Assembly: GCA_002477905.1 (NCBI GenBank)
Contig: DLLB01000080.1
Span: forward strand, 1-7,470
Direction of reading: 5' to 3'
Source of the DNA: Clostridiales bacterium UBA7573
Lineage (GTDB): Bacteria > Bacillota > Clostridia > Oscillospirales > CAG-272
Length of the DNA stretch: 7,470 nucleotides
Position numbers and translations under genes: made by a program. Of the stretch, positions 1-5,820 are shown in pieces. The notes beneath the pieces were generated by a model. The model was not told the DNA's origin, did no database searches, and saw nothing but the letters and a program-made list of their open reading frames with translations. Numbering within the stretch: position 1 is the stretch's first letter; the number at the start of each line of letters is the position of its first letter.

Positions 1-710
1 TCTCCTATGAGCAGAAACCGATTCTCCGCGATATTTCCGTGACCCTGCCCGACAAGACGACAACGGCGGTCATCGGTCCCTCCGGCAGCGGCAAGACAAC
101 CTTCTGCCACCTCATTGCCCGCTTCTGGGATGTTGACGGCGGCAGCGTAAAGATCGGCGGCTACGATGTGAAGGATTATACGCTCAAATCCCTCATGGAT
201 CAGATCAGCGTGGTATTTCAGAATGTCTACCTCTTTGCCGATACGATTGAAAACAATATCAAATTCGGAAAACCCGACGCCACGCATGACGAGGTGGTTG
301 CGGCGGCAAGGGCGGCTTGCTGTGATGATTTCATCAAGGCACTGCCCGACGGTTACCGGACGGTCATCGGCGAGGGCGGGGCAAGCCTTTCCGGAGGCGA
401 GCGGCAGCGCATATCCATTGCGCGCGCCATGCTGAAGGACGCGCCGATTGTGATTCTGGACGAAGCAACGGCGAATGTCGACCCCGAAAATGAGGACAGA
501 CTGCAAAAGGCAATTGAGGCGCTCACGCGTGACAAGACGGTGATTCTGATTGCCCATCGGCTGAAAACCGTGCGGAATGCCGACTGTATTTTTGTCGTCG
601 ATCACGGCGAGATCGTTCAGCAGGGTACGCACGACGAACTGGTAGCCGCAGACGGGCTTTACCGCCGGTTTGTCGTCGAACGCAGCCGGGCTGCCGGCTG
701 GAAGGTGTGA
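1..710 (+). CDS. ABC exporter, C-terminal nucleotide-binding domain (5' truncated)
   Basis: This is the ATPase end of an ABC exporter; the reading frame is open from base 3 at the left edge, so the membrane domain and true start lie outside the window. The GTG at 39 is only an internal valine codon. All hallmarks of the ATPase are visible: Walker A GPSGSGKT (bases 75-98), Q-loop VFQN, signature LSGGERQR, Walker B VILDEAT followed by the D-loop residues NVDP, and the switch histidine in IAHRL. ATP hydrolysis is therefore expected to be intact. The order of motifs and the short tail after the switch histidine match fused membrane-ATPase exporters of the ABCB/MsbA type, which usually act as homo- or heterodimers in the cytoplasmic membrane. 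The exported substrate cannot be inferred. It converges with the minus-strand operon and shares the terminator at 751-797. Family assignment is very secure; subtype is moderately secure. Confidence 0.95.
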   Translation, partial: SYEQKPILRDISVTLPDKTTTAVIGPSGSGKTTFCHLIARFWDVDGGSVKIGGYDVKDYTLKSLMDQISVVFQNVYLFADTIENNIKFGKPDATHDEVVAAARAACCDDFIKALPDGYRTVIGEGGASLSGGERQRISIARAMLKDAPIVILDEATANVDPENEDRLQKAIEALTRDKTVILIAHRLKTVRNADCIFVVDHGEIVQQGTHDELVAADGLYRRFVVERSRAAGWKV

Positions 711-750
711 TGCGGCGCATCCCCTTGCGGCAGACAAGTCGGTACTCATC

Positions 751-797
751 AAAAAAGGTTCGCACCGGTCATCTGACCGGTGCGGACCTTGCTTTTT
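751..797. terminator. Bidirectional intrinsic terminator between convergent units
   Basis: The arms 755-771 and 774-790 pair over 17 positions with a single T:G wobble and a 2-nt centre (in practice the loop opens a base pair or two). On the plus strand the hairpin is followed by TTTTT at 793-797. On the minus strand it is followed by a T-run (complement of the A-run 751-756). It lies 44 nt after the ABC gene stop to the start of the stem, and directly after the stop of the last minus-strand gene at 803. This placement and symmetry fit a shared terminator serving both converging transcription units. Function is inferred from structure. Confidence 0.88.
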
Positions 798-802
798 GCG
801 GG

Positions 803-1414
803 TTATATCTTCTCAAGATCCCTGTACGTTTCCGCCACGGGGCTTTGATCCCCGACATACCAGTAGTCGCAATAACTACCGCCGAGCGCCTCGGTCTGCA
901 TGCGGATCAGCCGCGTGTGCATGACGGCGGCAAGATCATGGTCGGTTTTGCAGAGGTACGGCAAAAGTTCCCCGTAACCGTGTTCCCTTGCGTGCCTGGC
1001 AATCGGGCACCCGACCAGGCGGAACGAAAAACCCTCCGTGCGGTGGTCGGGATTGATCTCCACCCGCCAGCTGTCCGTCCATTCGCCCCTGGCGAAATGC
1101 GCCCTCTGCTGTTTCCCGTACCTGACGTAAATCCGCTCAAACAGACGGTACGGCCACCTCTGACGGTTTCCGTCCACCCATTTGCCAAGGAACTTCACCC
1201 GTTCGGTCATCCGCCGCTTGACGGTCAGCAGCACTTCCCAGTCCAGCATGTTTTTTGCCATCATGTTTTTCCCGAGGTCGGGCATTTCCGCCCTGAAACC
1301 GCGGTAGTATTCTTCCGCTCTCCGGCAGATCCGTTCGGCTTCCGACGGGTAAACCTCCCGGCAGTACCGCTCATACGGCTTTGCGTATTGGGATTTTGCG
1401 TAAACTCTCTTCAT
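803..1414 (-). CDS. ATC hydrolase-family protein, copy 1 (last gene of the operon)
   Basis: A 203-residue protein that I assign to the L-2-amino-thiazoline-4-carboxylic acid (ATC) hydrolase family from its C-terminal pattern. Counting from the chosen start, it has Cys136-Pro137, a Gly-Tyr and Pro-Tyr-Leu-Cys155 stretch, Asp158, Leu-Ile-Arg171, Thr174 and Cys182-Asp183-Tyr. These positions are shared with the two other copies in the window (2139-2855 and 5119-5820). The named Pseudomonas enzyme hydrolyses the thiazoline ring to N-carbamoyl-cysteine; whether this copy does so is unknown. The frame extends upstream to an ATG at 1504, but the ATG at 1414 has a GGGAGG box 6 nt upstream and matches where the paralogues begin, so 1414 is preferred. 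The N-terminal half is basic and diverges strongly from the other copies. No signal peptide or membrane segment is seen, so it is probably cytoplasmic. It follows the GNAT gene after a 110-nt gap and ends at the terminator. Confidence 0.8.
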   Translation of the reverse strand: MKRVYAKSQYAKPYERYCREVYPSEAERICRRAEEYYRGFRAEMPDLGKNMMAKNMLDWEVLLTVKRRMTERVKFLGKWVDGNRQRWPYRLFERIYVRYGKQQRAHFARGEWTDSWRVEINPDHRTEGFSFRLVGCPIARHAREHGYGELLPYLCKTDHDLAAVMHTRLIRMQTEALGGSYCDYWYVGDQSPVAETYRDLEKI

Positions 1415-1524
1415 GTCGGTCCTCCCGCCCCGGTTTTCGGGGGCGCGTGCGGCAAACAGCCGCTCCTCTTTTCGCGCGGGGCATGTGGCATTTTGCCGCC
1501 GCATCGGTGCATCGGTACCCTTTT
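1415..1524 (-). other. 110-nt spacer between the GNAT gene and ATC hydrolase copy 1
   Basis: This is the longest spacer inside the operon. It contains a perfect tandem 8-mer (gcatcggt twice, 1501-1516, plus strand), an ATG-start leader resembling the one before copy 2 (see findings), and the ribosome binding site of copy 1. I see no convincing promoter or terminator in it. The in-frame extension of copy 1 through this spacer (from 1504) has proline- and arginine-rich low-quality sequence that looks like read-through rather than protein. Confidence 0.5.
1421..1426 (-). promoter_or_regulatory. Ribosome binding site of ATC hydrolase copy 1
   Basis: GGGAGG on the minus strand, 6 nt before the ATG at 1414. 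It decides the start in favour of the inner ATG, since the upstream in-frame ATG at 1504 has only a poor purine tract. A short GC-rich inverted repeat (CCCCG and CGGGG around a 5-nt loop) lies just upstream of the box and might affect access to it. Confidence 0.7.
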
Positions 1525-2136
1525 TCAGCGTGCCGGTTGGCTTTTGGGATACCGGATCAGATCATACAGTACGCCGTGCTCGCCAAAGCGGCGCGTTCCG
1601 GCAAGTTCCATCCCGAGATGGAGGTATCTCTCACACTTGGATTTCGCATCGGTATCCAGAATCACGGGCACGCCGAGCCGATCCCCCTGAGAAAACGCCA
1701 TATCCATGACCTTCCGCATATAGCCCTGCCCCTGATACATCTCACGCACACAGACAAGCCCCACGTAGATATACGGCTTCTTTTCCTTGTCGAGCTGCTT
1801 CCCGAGCCCCGGTCCGCCCTTTGACATGATTCTGGAAAAGCGGATGAGGTCTTTGCATTTCATAGCCCCGAGAAACCCCTTGACCAAAGACCATACCGCC
1901 GGCAGGCGGACTTTCTGACCGGGAAGTTTGTAGGCGATATAGCCCTCGCCGTTTTCGCCGGTGGCATACAGCATTCCGCTTTTCAGTGCCATGCGCACAT
2001 AGCCGCAGATGAATGCCGAAGCAGCGTCGTGGCTCGGAAACGCGTCGATCAAGCCATGCTCTGTGCCGTAATCATAATAACCGAAGGCGTGACCGATATC
2101 CCTGATCGTGCTTTCCTCAAGTTTCGCTACTTTCAT
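1525..2136 (-). CDS. GNAT-family N-acetyltransferase
   Basis: A 203-residue protein of the GCN5-related acetyltransferase fold, which moves an acetyl group from acetyl-CoA to an amine. The C-terminal half holds the recognisable part. A beta strand (VGLVCV, residues 125-130) runs into the CoA pyrophosphate loop Tyr134-Gln-Gly-Gln-Gly138-Tyr-Met-Arg. A helix follows, then the strand PVILDT (157-162), then Tyr171 and Leu174-Gly175, the usual position of the late tyrosine and 'LGF' turn. The N-terminal 90 residues vary, as is usual for the substrate side, so the acceptor is unknown. It begins 2 nt after the stop of ATC hydrolase copy 2, with an AAAAGGA box somewhat far from the ATG, suggesting translational coupling. 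In context it may acetylate an intermediate or product of the pathway, or act as a resistance enzyme; neither can be shown here. Confidence 0.85.
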   Translation of the reverse strand: MKVAKLEESTIRDIGHAFGYYDYGTEHGLIDAFPSHDAASAFICGYVRMALKSGMLYATGENGEGYIAYKLPGQKVRLPAVWSLVKGFLGAMKCKDLIRFSRIMSKGGPGLGKQLDKEKKPYIYVGLVCVREMYQGQGYMRKVMDMAFSQGDRLGVPVILDTDAKSKCERYLHLGMELAGTRRFGEHGVLYDLIRYPKSQPAR

Positions 2137-2138
2137 AG

Positions 2139-2855
2139 TTATTGATATCCTTTTCCCTGTGAGAATACCGGCGGCCAGTACGGCATTGGCTCAGCATCGA
2201 CCTTCAGATTGAAATCGCAGTAGCCGCCTTCTTCCATACAGGTGTGTTCACGAAAGAGCGGCGCTCCGACAATCCCGAACATTACATAATCGAGATTGCA
2301 AAGATATGGCATGTAGTCCGCATATCCGTACTGTCTTGCAAAGTTTGCAAGCGGACACACAAGATTGCGATAGCTGAAGTCGTAGCCGGTCTTGGGCGGT
2401 ATCTGCGTCTTTGTTTCAAAACTGCCGGGATTTTTTGCAGCGTTGGCTTTGTTTTGAGCGTCTTTCTTGCGGAATATTTTATTGAGCAGTTTCGGGTTTG
2501 TAAACATCTTGCCCATGATCTTGCGGACAAGACCGGGCATCTTCCTCATCCGACGCTCATAGGCTGTCGTCATCAAGTGCCCGATTTCCGGCATTGCCAT
2601 GCCGTGTTCCTTCAGGTGCTCTCCCATGGCAACAAGCATATATGCCTCTGTCAGATTTTTCGTGCCGCTCACCTCATCGCCGCCGATATACGGAAAGCGG
2701 GAGAGCATGCCGCGCTCGTAAATTTTCCATATGTCCTCAAACGCGGCGGCGTATGCCGCGCCTCCGGCACTTTCAATCTCTGTGCCGACAAGCTTCAAAA
2801 ATCCTCGCATTGTTTTTTTCAGTTTGACACGCTTCTTTTTATAGTACTCGTGCAT
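2139..2855 (-). CDS. ATC hydrolase-family protein, copy 2
   Basis: A 238-residue member of the ATC hydrolase family. The C-terminal signature is clear: Cys167-Pro168, Ala-Arg, Gly-Tyr, Pro-Tyr-Leu-Cys186, Asp189, Arg202, Thr205-Cys206 and Cys213-Asp214-Phe. Upstream, a GG-containing turn near residues 58-60 followed by a helix resembles the matching part of copy 3. Compared with copy 1 it carries an extra Lys/Asn/Ala-rich linker at about residues 129-156. The N-terminus is strongly basic (KKKRVKLKK). An ATG at 2870 would overlap the hydrolase stop as ATGA, but it has no ribosome binding site; the ATG at 2855 has AGGAGG 6 nt upstream and is chosen. The five codons between them translate the ribosome binding site itself. 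No membrane segment or signal peptide is obvious. The reaction is inferred only from the family name. Confidence 0.83.
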   Translation of the reverse strand: MHEYYKKKRVKLKKTMRGFLKLVGTEIESAGGAAYAAAFEDIWKIYERGMLSRFPYIGGDEVSGTKNLTEAYMLVAMGEHLKEHGMAMPEIGHLMTTAYERRMRKMPGLVRKIMGKMFTNPKLLNKIFRKKDAQNKANAAKNPGSFETKTQIPPKTGYDFSYRNLVCPLANFARQYGYADYMPYLCNLDYVMFGIVGAPLFREHTCMEEGGYCDFNLKVDAEPMPYWPPVFSQGKGYQ

Positions 2856-2861
2856 ATTTTG

Positions 2862-2867
2862 CCTCCT
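2862..2867 (-). promoter_or_regulatory. Ribosome binding site of ATC hydrolase copy 2
   Basis: A perfect AGGAGG on the minus strand, 6 nt before the ATG at 2855. It overlaps the stop codon of the upstream alpha/beta hydrolase gene by one base, so translation of the two genes is probably coupled. It rules against the ATG at 2870, which would start inside or before it. Confidence 0.75.
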
Positions 2868-3649
2868 CATGGTTGGCTTTGTTTCAGAATGGGCAACGCC
2901 GGTAATTCATGTTTTTCTATTATTGATCGGAGCATTTCCGCAAAGCCCTGCGGATCCTGTATCTGATACTGCATATGGTTATATTCCGCAAATACCGGAT
3001 AGTGTCCTTTCGGGTAGGCTTTCATCACCGCATCCCGATATTTAGAATGCTCCTCGATACTTCCGAATTCAAAATAGGTATTGCGTTGCAGTGTTTCCGA
3101 CAGCGGCGGGAGCGGTTTGTCCTCCAGACTGTCCGAGAGCTGACGACGCAGATTGTCATATTTCAGCGCCTTGCCTGCGGCAATAAAATAGGGCTTTATC
3201 GCGTCATCGTCGCACCACATGATTTTTTTTAGGGTTTTGCCCTTTGACCAATACAGACTTTTGATGGCAAAGTACAAAAACGGTGTCATGATGCGTCGTG
3301 TTCCCTTCCCGATTTGGGCAAACTGACCGCCGTCGAAAAAAACATGACCGACGGGGATTTCCGTTCGTGTGAGAAAAGCCAGCGCAAGGTCTGCTCCGAT
3401 AGAAGACGCCACGACCAAGGCAAGGCTTTTTACGCCCTGTTTCCATAAAAATTCTTCCGTTTGACGCACTTCATCTGCCTTGCCGATATATTTCTGCTCC
3501 TCGCAGTAAACGGTGGAGGTAGGTAGAATGCAGAAATATCGATCCTGCAAATGCCGCGCCACAGGTTCGCTGCTCTCTCCCGTTACGCCCATGGCGTGGA
3601 AAAACAGCACAGCGGGATTTCTCTTATCCCCCAATGTTTCAAACAGCAT
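2867..3649 (-). CDS. Alpha/beta-hydrolase fold protein
   Basis: A 260-residue protein with the alpha/beta-hydrolase layout. An early strand (AVLFF, 13-17) leads to His18-Ala-Met-Gly21 in the oxyanion-hole position. The nucleophile elbow is Ala81-Ser-Ser83-Ile-Gly85 after the strand ALVV. A later strand VFFDGG lies at 103-108. An acidic candidate (Glu199 or Glu200) follows the strand YFEFGS, and His225 sits in the sequence YNHMQY near the C-terminus, giving a plausible Ser-Glu-His triad. The elbow is AxSxG rather than the common GxSxG. The middle section (about 115-165) looks like a cap. No signal peptide is seen, so it is likely cytoplasmic. It could be an esterase, thioesterase or amidase-like enzyme; the substrate is unknown. 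The ATG at 3649 has GAGGTG 6 nt upstream and is preferred over an ATG at 3676 that would overlap the preceding gene. Confidence 0.85.
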   Translation of the reverse strand: MLFETLGDKRNPAVLFFHAMGVTGESSEPVARHLQDRYFCILPTSTVYCEEQKYIGKADEVRQTEEFLWKQGVKSLALVVASSIGADLALAFLTRTEIPVGHVFFDGGQFAQIGKGTRRIMTPFLYFAIKSLYWSKGKTLKKIMWCDDDAIKPYFIAAGKALKYDNLRRQLSDSLEDKPLPPLSETLQRNTYFEFGSIEEHSKYRDAVMKAYPKGHYPVFAEYNHMQYQIQDPQGFAEMLRSIIEKHELPALPILKQSQP

Positions 3650-3654
3650 TGCGT

Positions 3655-3661
3655 TCACCTC
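3655..3661 (-). promoter_or_regulatory. Ribosome binding site of the alpha/beta hydrolase
   Basis: The minus strand carries GAGGTGA just before the ATG at 3649, at good spacing, in the 16-nt gap after the membrane protein stop. It favours the inner start over the ATG at 3676. Confidence 0.65.
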
Positions 3662-3665
3662 GGAT

Positions 3666-4166
3666 TTAAGAAACAAAGATTCGCATGATTCCCGAAAGCA
3701 TCGCCGATATGATCCCCATGCCGACCGTGCCGAACAACCACTTTCTGCATTGATCCTTTGCGGTGATATAAGGTCTTAAATCCTCTGTGCCCGGGATGAT
3801 CCATGCCTTTGTGTGCCCTACCCAAAGCCCGTCGATCAGAAAGCGATCAATCAGGTTCATTACGGAGAGGAGCACAAACAATTGCCAAAAACCATGGAGA
3901 AAGCCTCTTGCGCCATTTACCGCATATACGAAAATCAGCACATAAGCAATATACCCGGGGATGCAGATGACTTTGAAAAGCAATGCGTTCCGCCGGATCT
4001 TTTCCTGCGTCGTCAGTCCGAGCTTTATGCACCGGTCCTGCACATCAGAATGATATAAATGCACCATTCCGATCGCCCCTTTCCGGATACCGACTGCGCA
4101 AACAAGGAACAGTAACGCGCCAAGTCCCAAGCCCTCTAAGACTGTTTTGATAACCAATTCTTTCAT
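3666..4166 (-). CDS. Small integral membrane protein, four predicted helices, unknown function
   Basis: A 166-residue hydrophobic protein I do not recognise. Four membrane segments are visible at about residues 8-27, 62-83, 93-116 and 143-163. Between the first two is a hydrophilic loop with His, Asp and Arg/Lys residues (36-60). Between the last two is a striking loop with a Trp-Val-Gly-His, Lys-Ala-Trp, Ile-Pro-Gly-Thr-Glu-Asp pattern (115-129), which looks conserved in character and could be a functional surface. The start chosen is the ATG at 4166, which overlaps the stop of the reductase gene as ATGA and has GGGAG upstream. A GTG at 4184 is a less likely alternative. Its place between the reductase and the alpha/beta hydrolase suggests it serves the same pathway, perhaps in transport or membrane anchoring, but this is only context. 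Confidence 0.75.
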   Translation of the reverse strand: MKELVIKTVLEGLGLGALLFLVCAVGIRKGAIGMVHLYHSDVQDRCIKLGLTTQEKIRRNALLFKVICIPGYIAYVLIFVYAVNGARGFLHGFWQLFVLLSVMNLIDRFLIDGLWVGHTKAWIIPGTEDLRPYITAKDQCRKWLFGTVGMGIISAMLSGIMRIFVS

Positions 4167-5089
4167 TCCAGATATCTCCCGCACTCTTTTTCAAGCTCCT
4201 GCCATACCGGATATTTCGCTCTGTGTTCATCAAAGAAGCTTTTCAGATCCCGGTTCAGTGCGCTCATCTCATCCGTTGCGTTCATGGCATGATCGGAGGC
4301 GCAAATTTTTCCAAGTCCTGTCGCGCACATGAGCTTGAAAAAGCGCAGGCATGTCTTTCGGTACGCGGCACTTTCAAAATTCTGGTCGTCCTTCGGCAAT
4401 ATCTCACATCCGGCATTTTGAATCGCGCGGTATCCCTCAATATTGGCATCAATCAACCGATTCAGATATGCCGTGTTGCCCTTGAGCTTTTTCAGATTGC
4501 CGTCGGTTTTATAGCAGGCAAACGCAACCGGAAGAACAAATGCGGCGTGGCAGAGAAGGTAATCCCCCATATTCGGCTCGTAGGTAACTTTATATTTTGT
4601 TTTTGCAAAGATCTGCCCGACAAGTTTCTCGCATGACGGTGCGCCGGAAAGCGTGCCTACGGTGATCTTTTTAAGGTCCACCGATGCTACGCGATCGCTT
4701 TCCCGATGCCCCACCGCACTCGTAAAGGCGAACATTACATTTTTATCGGAAAGAACAGCAGAAAGCTCCGCGGCACGTACATTGTTTCCGGCAAAAATGA
4801 TATTTTTCGTTCGGTTCGCACGCAGGATGTCCATGACGGCATCGATCTGCGTATAGCGCATCACGACAAAAATCACATCGTATGGATCCTCTGGTTTGAG
4901 TTCGGTTACCACAGGAATCGGAGTAACCGATGTGCGGATAGAAAACTTATCTTTGATCCGCAACCCGTTATTTTGGATTTCCTCTGCCCACTTTCCCCGC
5001 GCCAGCAATGCAACATCTTTTCCGGCACGGAACATATTTCTTGCAAGATTGCAGCCCAGTACTCCTGCGCCGTAGACCAATACCTTCAT
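4163..5089 (-). CDS. Ketopantoate reductase (PanE/ApbA)-like NAD(P)H-dependent oxidoreductase
   Basis: A 308-residue two-domain dehydrogenase. The N-terminus is a Rossmann fold with Gly7-Ala-Gly9-Val-Leu-Gly12 directly at the start, a second strand ending in LLARG (28-32) that suits NADPH binding, and further strands at VIFVVMR (72-78) and IIFAGNN (97-103). The latter stands where PanE has its QNG loop. The C-terminal half is helical, including the HAAFVLP segment (181-187) and a late SDHAMNATDEM stretch (265-275) in the substrate-binding region. The length is normal for the family. However, the catalytic lysine of true PanE, expected near residues 176-180, is not evident, and the canonical late Ser motif is changed. 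It is therefore more likely a relative acting on another 2-keto or imine substrate than the pantoate enzyme. A GGGAGG box sits 7 nt before the ATG. It follows ATC hydrolase copy 3 after 29 nt. Confidence 0.87.
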   Translation of the reverse strand: MKVLVYGAGVLGCNLARNMFRAGKDVALLARGKWAEEIQNNGLRIKDKFSIRTSVTPIPVVTELKPEDPYDVIFVVMRYTQIDAVMDILRANRTKNIIFAGNNVRAAELSAVLSDKNVMFAFTSAVGHRESDRVASVDLKKITVGTLSGAPSCEKLVGQIFAKTKYKVTYEPNMGDYLLCHAAFVLPVAFACYKTDGNLKKLKGNTAYLNRLIDANIEGYRAIQNAGCEILPKDDQNFESAAYRKTCLRFFKLMCATGLGKICASDHAMNATDEMSALNRDLKSFFDEHRAKYPVWQELEKECGRYLE

Positions 5090-5118
5090 AACAGATCCTC
5101 CCGTCTTCTCAAACGTAA

Positions 5119-5820
5119 TTATTTGTTTCTCCGATACCCCATCTCATCGCGGTATTCGGGATGTTCTTTTCCATACGCATCCCTGTCTCCGCAAATGGTA
5201 TAATCACACTTACAACCGTTTGCACATGTAGTTGTACGTATGAGCTTTGCATGTAAAAGCTCCATGGATGCGTAGTCAACATTGCAGAGCGCCGGCATGA
5301 TGTCCTCAAATCCGAACCTTTTTGCAAATTCCGCAGCCGGACACGCCGTAAATTCATAATAGATAGGCTTGCCCTTATCGTAAGGGGTAACATGCATTTC
5401 ATAATCGTGCCACCTGTCACAGCCCGATTTTGCCCGCGTAAACGCTTTGTACATCAGCTTGCGCCAAAACGGCTTGTTGCAATCCACAAATTTCAGTTTG
5501 CAAAATGACGGCAGGATGAGGTTTTCCTCCATCTCCTCTATTTCGCGAAAAGAGGTGACAGACTTGCACACGGCATAGTAACTCATGATTGCAATGCAGT
5601 CGTAAGTGCCGCCCTTGCCGTTGTGAAAATTTTTCTTGCCGCCGAGATCGGTTCGCCATTCTGAGAGAAAGTGTGCATATTTTAGCTGCACCTGCTCCCA
5701 TACCGCCGCTCTTTTTTCCAAGGGATAATGCAGGGCGATTCTTTTTTGAATTTGCTTTTTGCACGGTTTTGAATACAGGACATGACAGGTACGGTCAAAT
5801 TCCAGGTGGTTGTCTTTCAT
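5119..5820 (-). CDS. ATC hydrolase-family protein, copy 3 (cysteine-rich)
   Basis: A 233-residue protein and probably the fullest match to the ATC hydrolase family of the three. An N-terminal helical part leads to Gly70-Gly71-Thr-Tyr-Asp and a Met-Ser-Tyr-Tyr helix (79-82). The C-terminal signature is Cys160-Pro161, Ala-Lys, Gly-Phe, Pro-Ala-Leu-Cys179, Asp182, Leu-Ile-Arg195, Thr198 and Cys205-Asp206-Tyr. It contains 13 cysteines, with a cluster C199-x3-C203-x-C205-x4-C210 near the end, unlike copies 1 and 2. No signal peptide or membrane helix is apparent. The ATG at 5820 has AAAGGAG 7 nt upstream and overlaps the stop of the 86-residue ORF as ATGA, so it is well supported. The family's named reaction is thiazoline ring opening to N-carbamoyl-cysteine; the activity of this protein is inferred, not shown. 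Confidence 0.87.
   Translation of the reverse strand: MKDNHLEFDRTCHVLYSKPCKKQIQKRIALHYPLEKRAAVWEQVQLKYAHFLSEWRTDLGGKKNFHNGKGGTYDCIAIMSYYAVCKSVTSFREIEEMEENLILPSFCKLKFVDCNKPFWRKLMYKAFTRAKSGCDRWHDYEMHVTPYDKGKPIYYEFTACPAAEFAKRFGFEDIMPALCNVDYASMELLHAKLIRTTTCANGCKCDYTICGDRDAYGKEHPEYRDEMGYRRNK

Noticed and set aside
1415..1504. A possible 30-residue N-terminal extension of ATC hydrolase copy 1, or a separate small ORF from the ATG near 1491 ending as ATGA on the copy 1 start.
   Set aside because: The GGGAGG box 6 nt before 1414 marks the start. The upstream peptides are Pro/Arg-rich and lack a good ribosome binding site; the ATGA coincidence alone is weak.
1501..1516. Tandem 8-mer gcatcggt twice as a possible operator or repeat array.
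   Set aside because: Only two units, in a short spacer after the GNAT stop, with no palindrome or further copies; best taken as chance.
707..1690. A 327-codon plus-strand open frame opposite ATC hydrolase copy 1 and the GNAT gene.
   Set aside because: It is antisense to two well-supported genes, runs through the terminator hairpin, has Pro/Arg/His-rich low-complexity translation and no recognisable domain. It is a shadow of GC-rich coding on the other strand.
2244..2966. A 240-codon plus-strand open frame opposite ATC hydrolase copy 2.
   Set aside because: It lies fully antisense to a recognised family member, and its Cys/His-rich translation matches no protein pattern.
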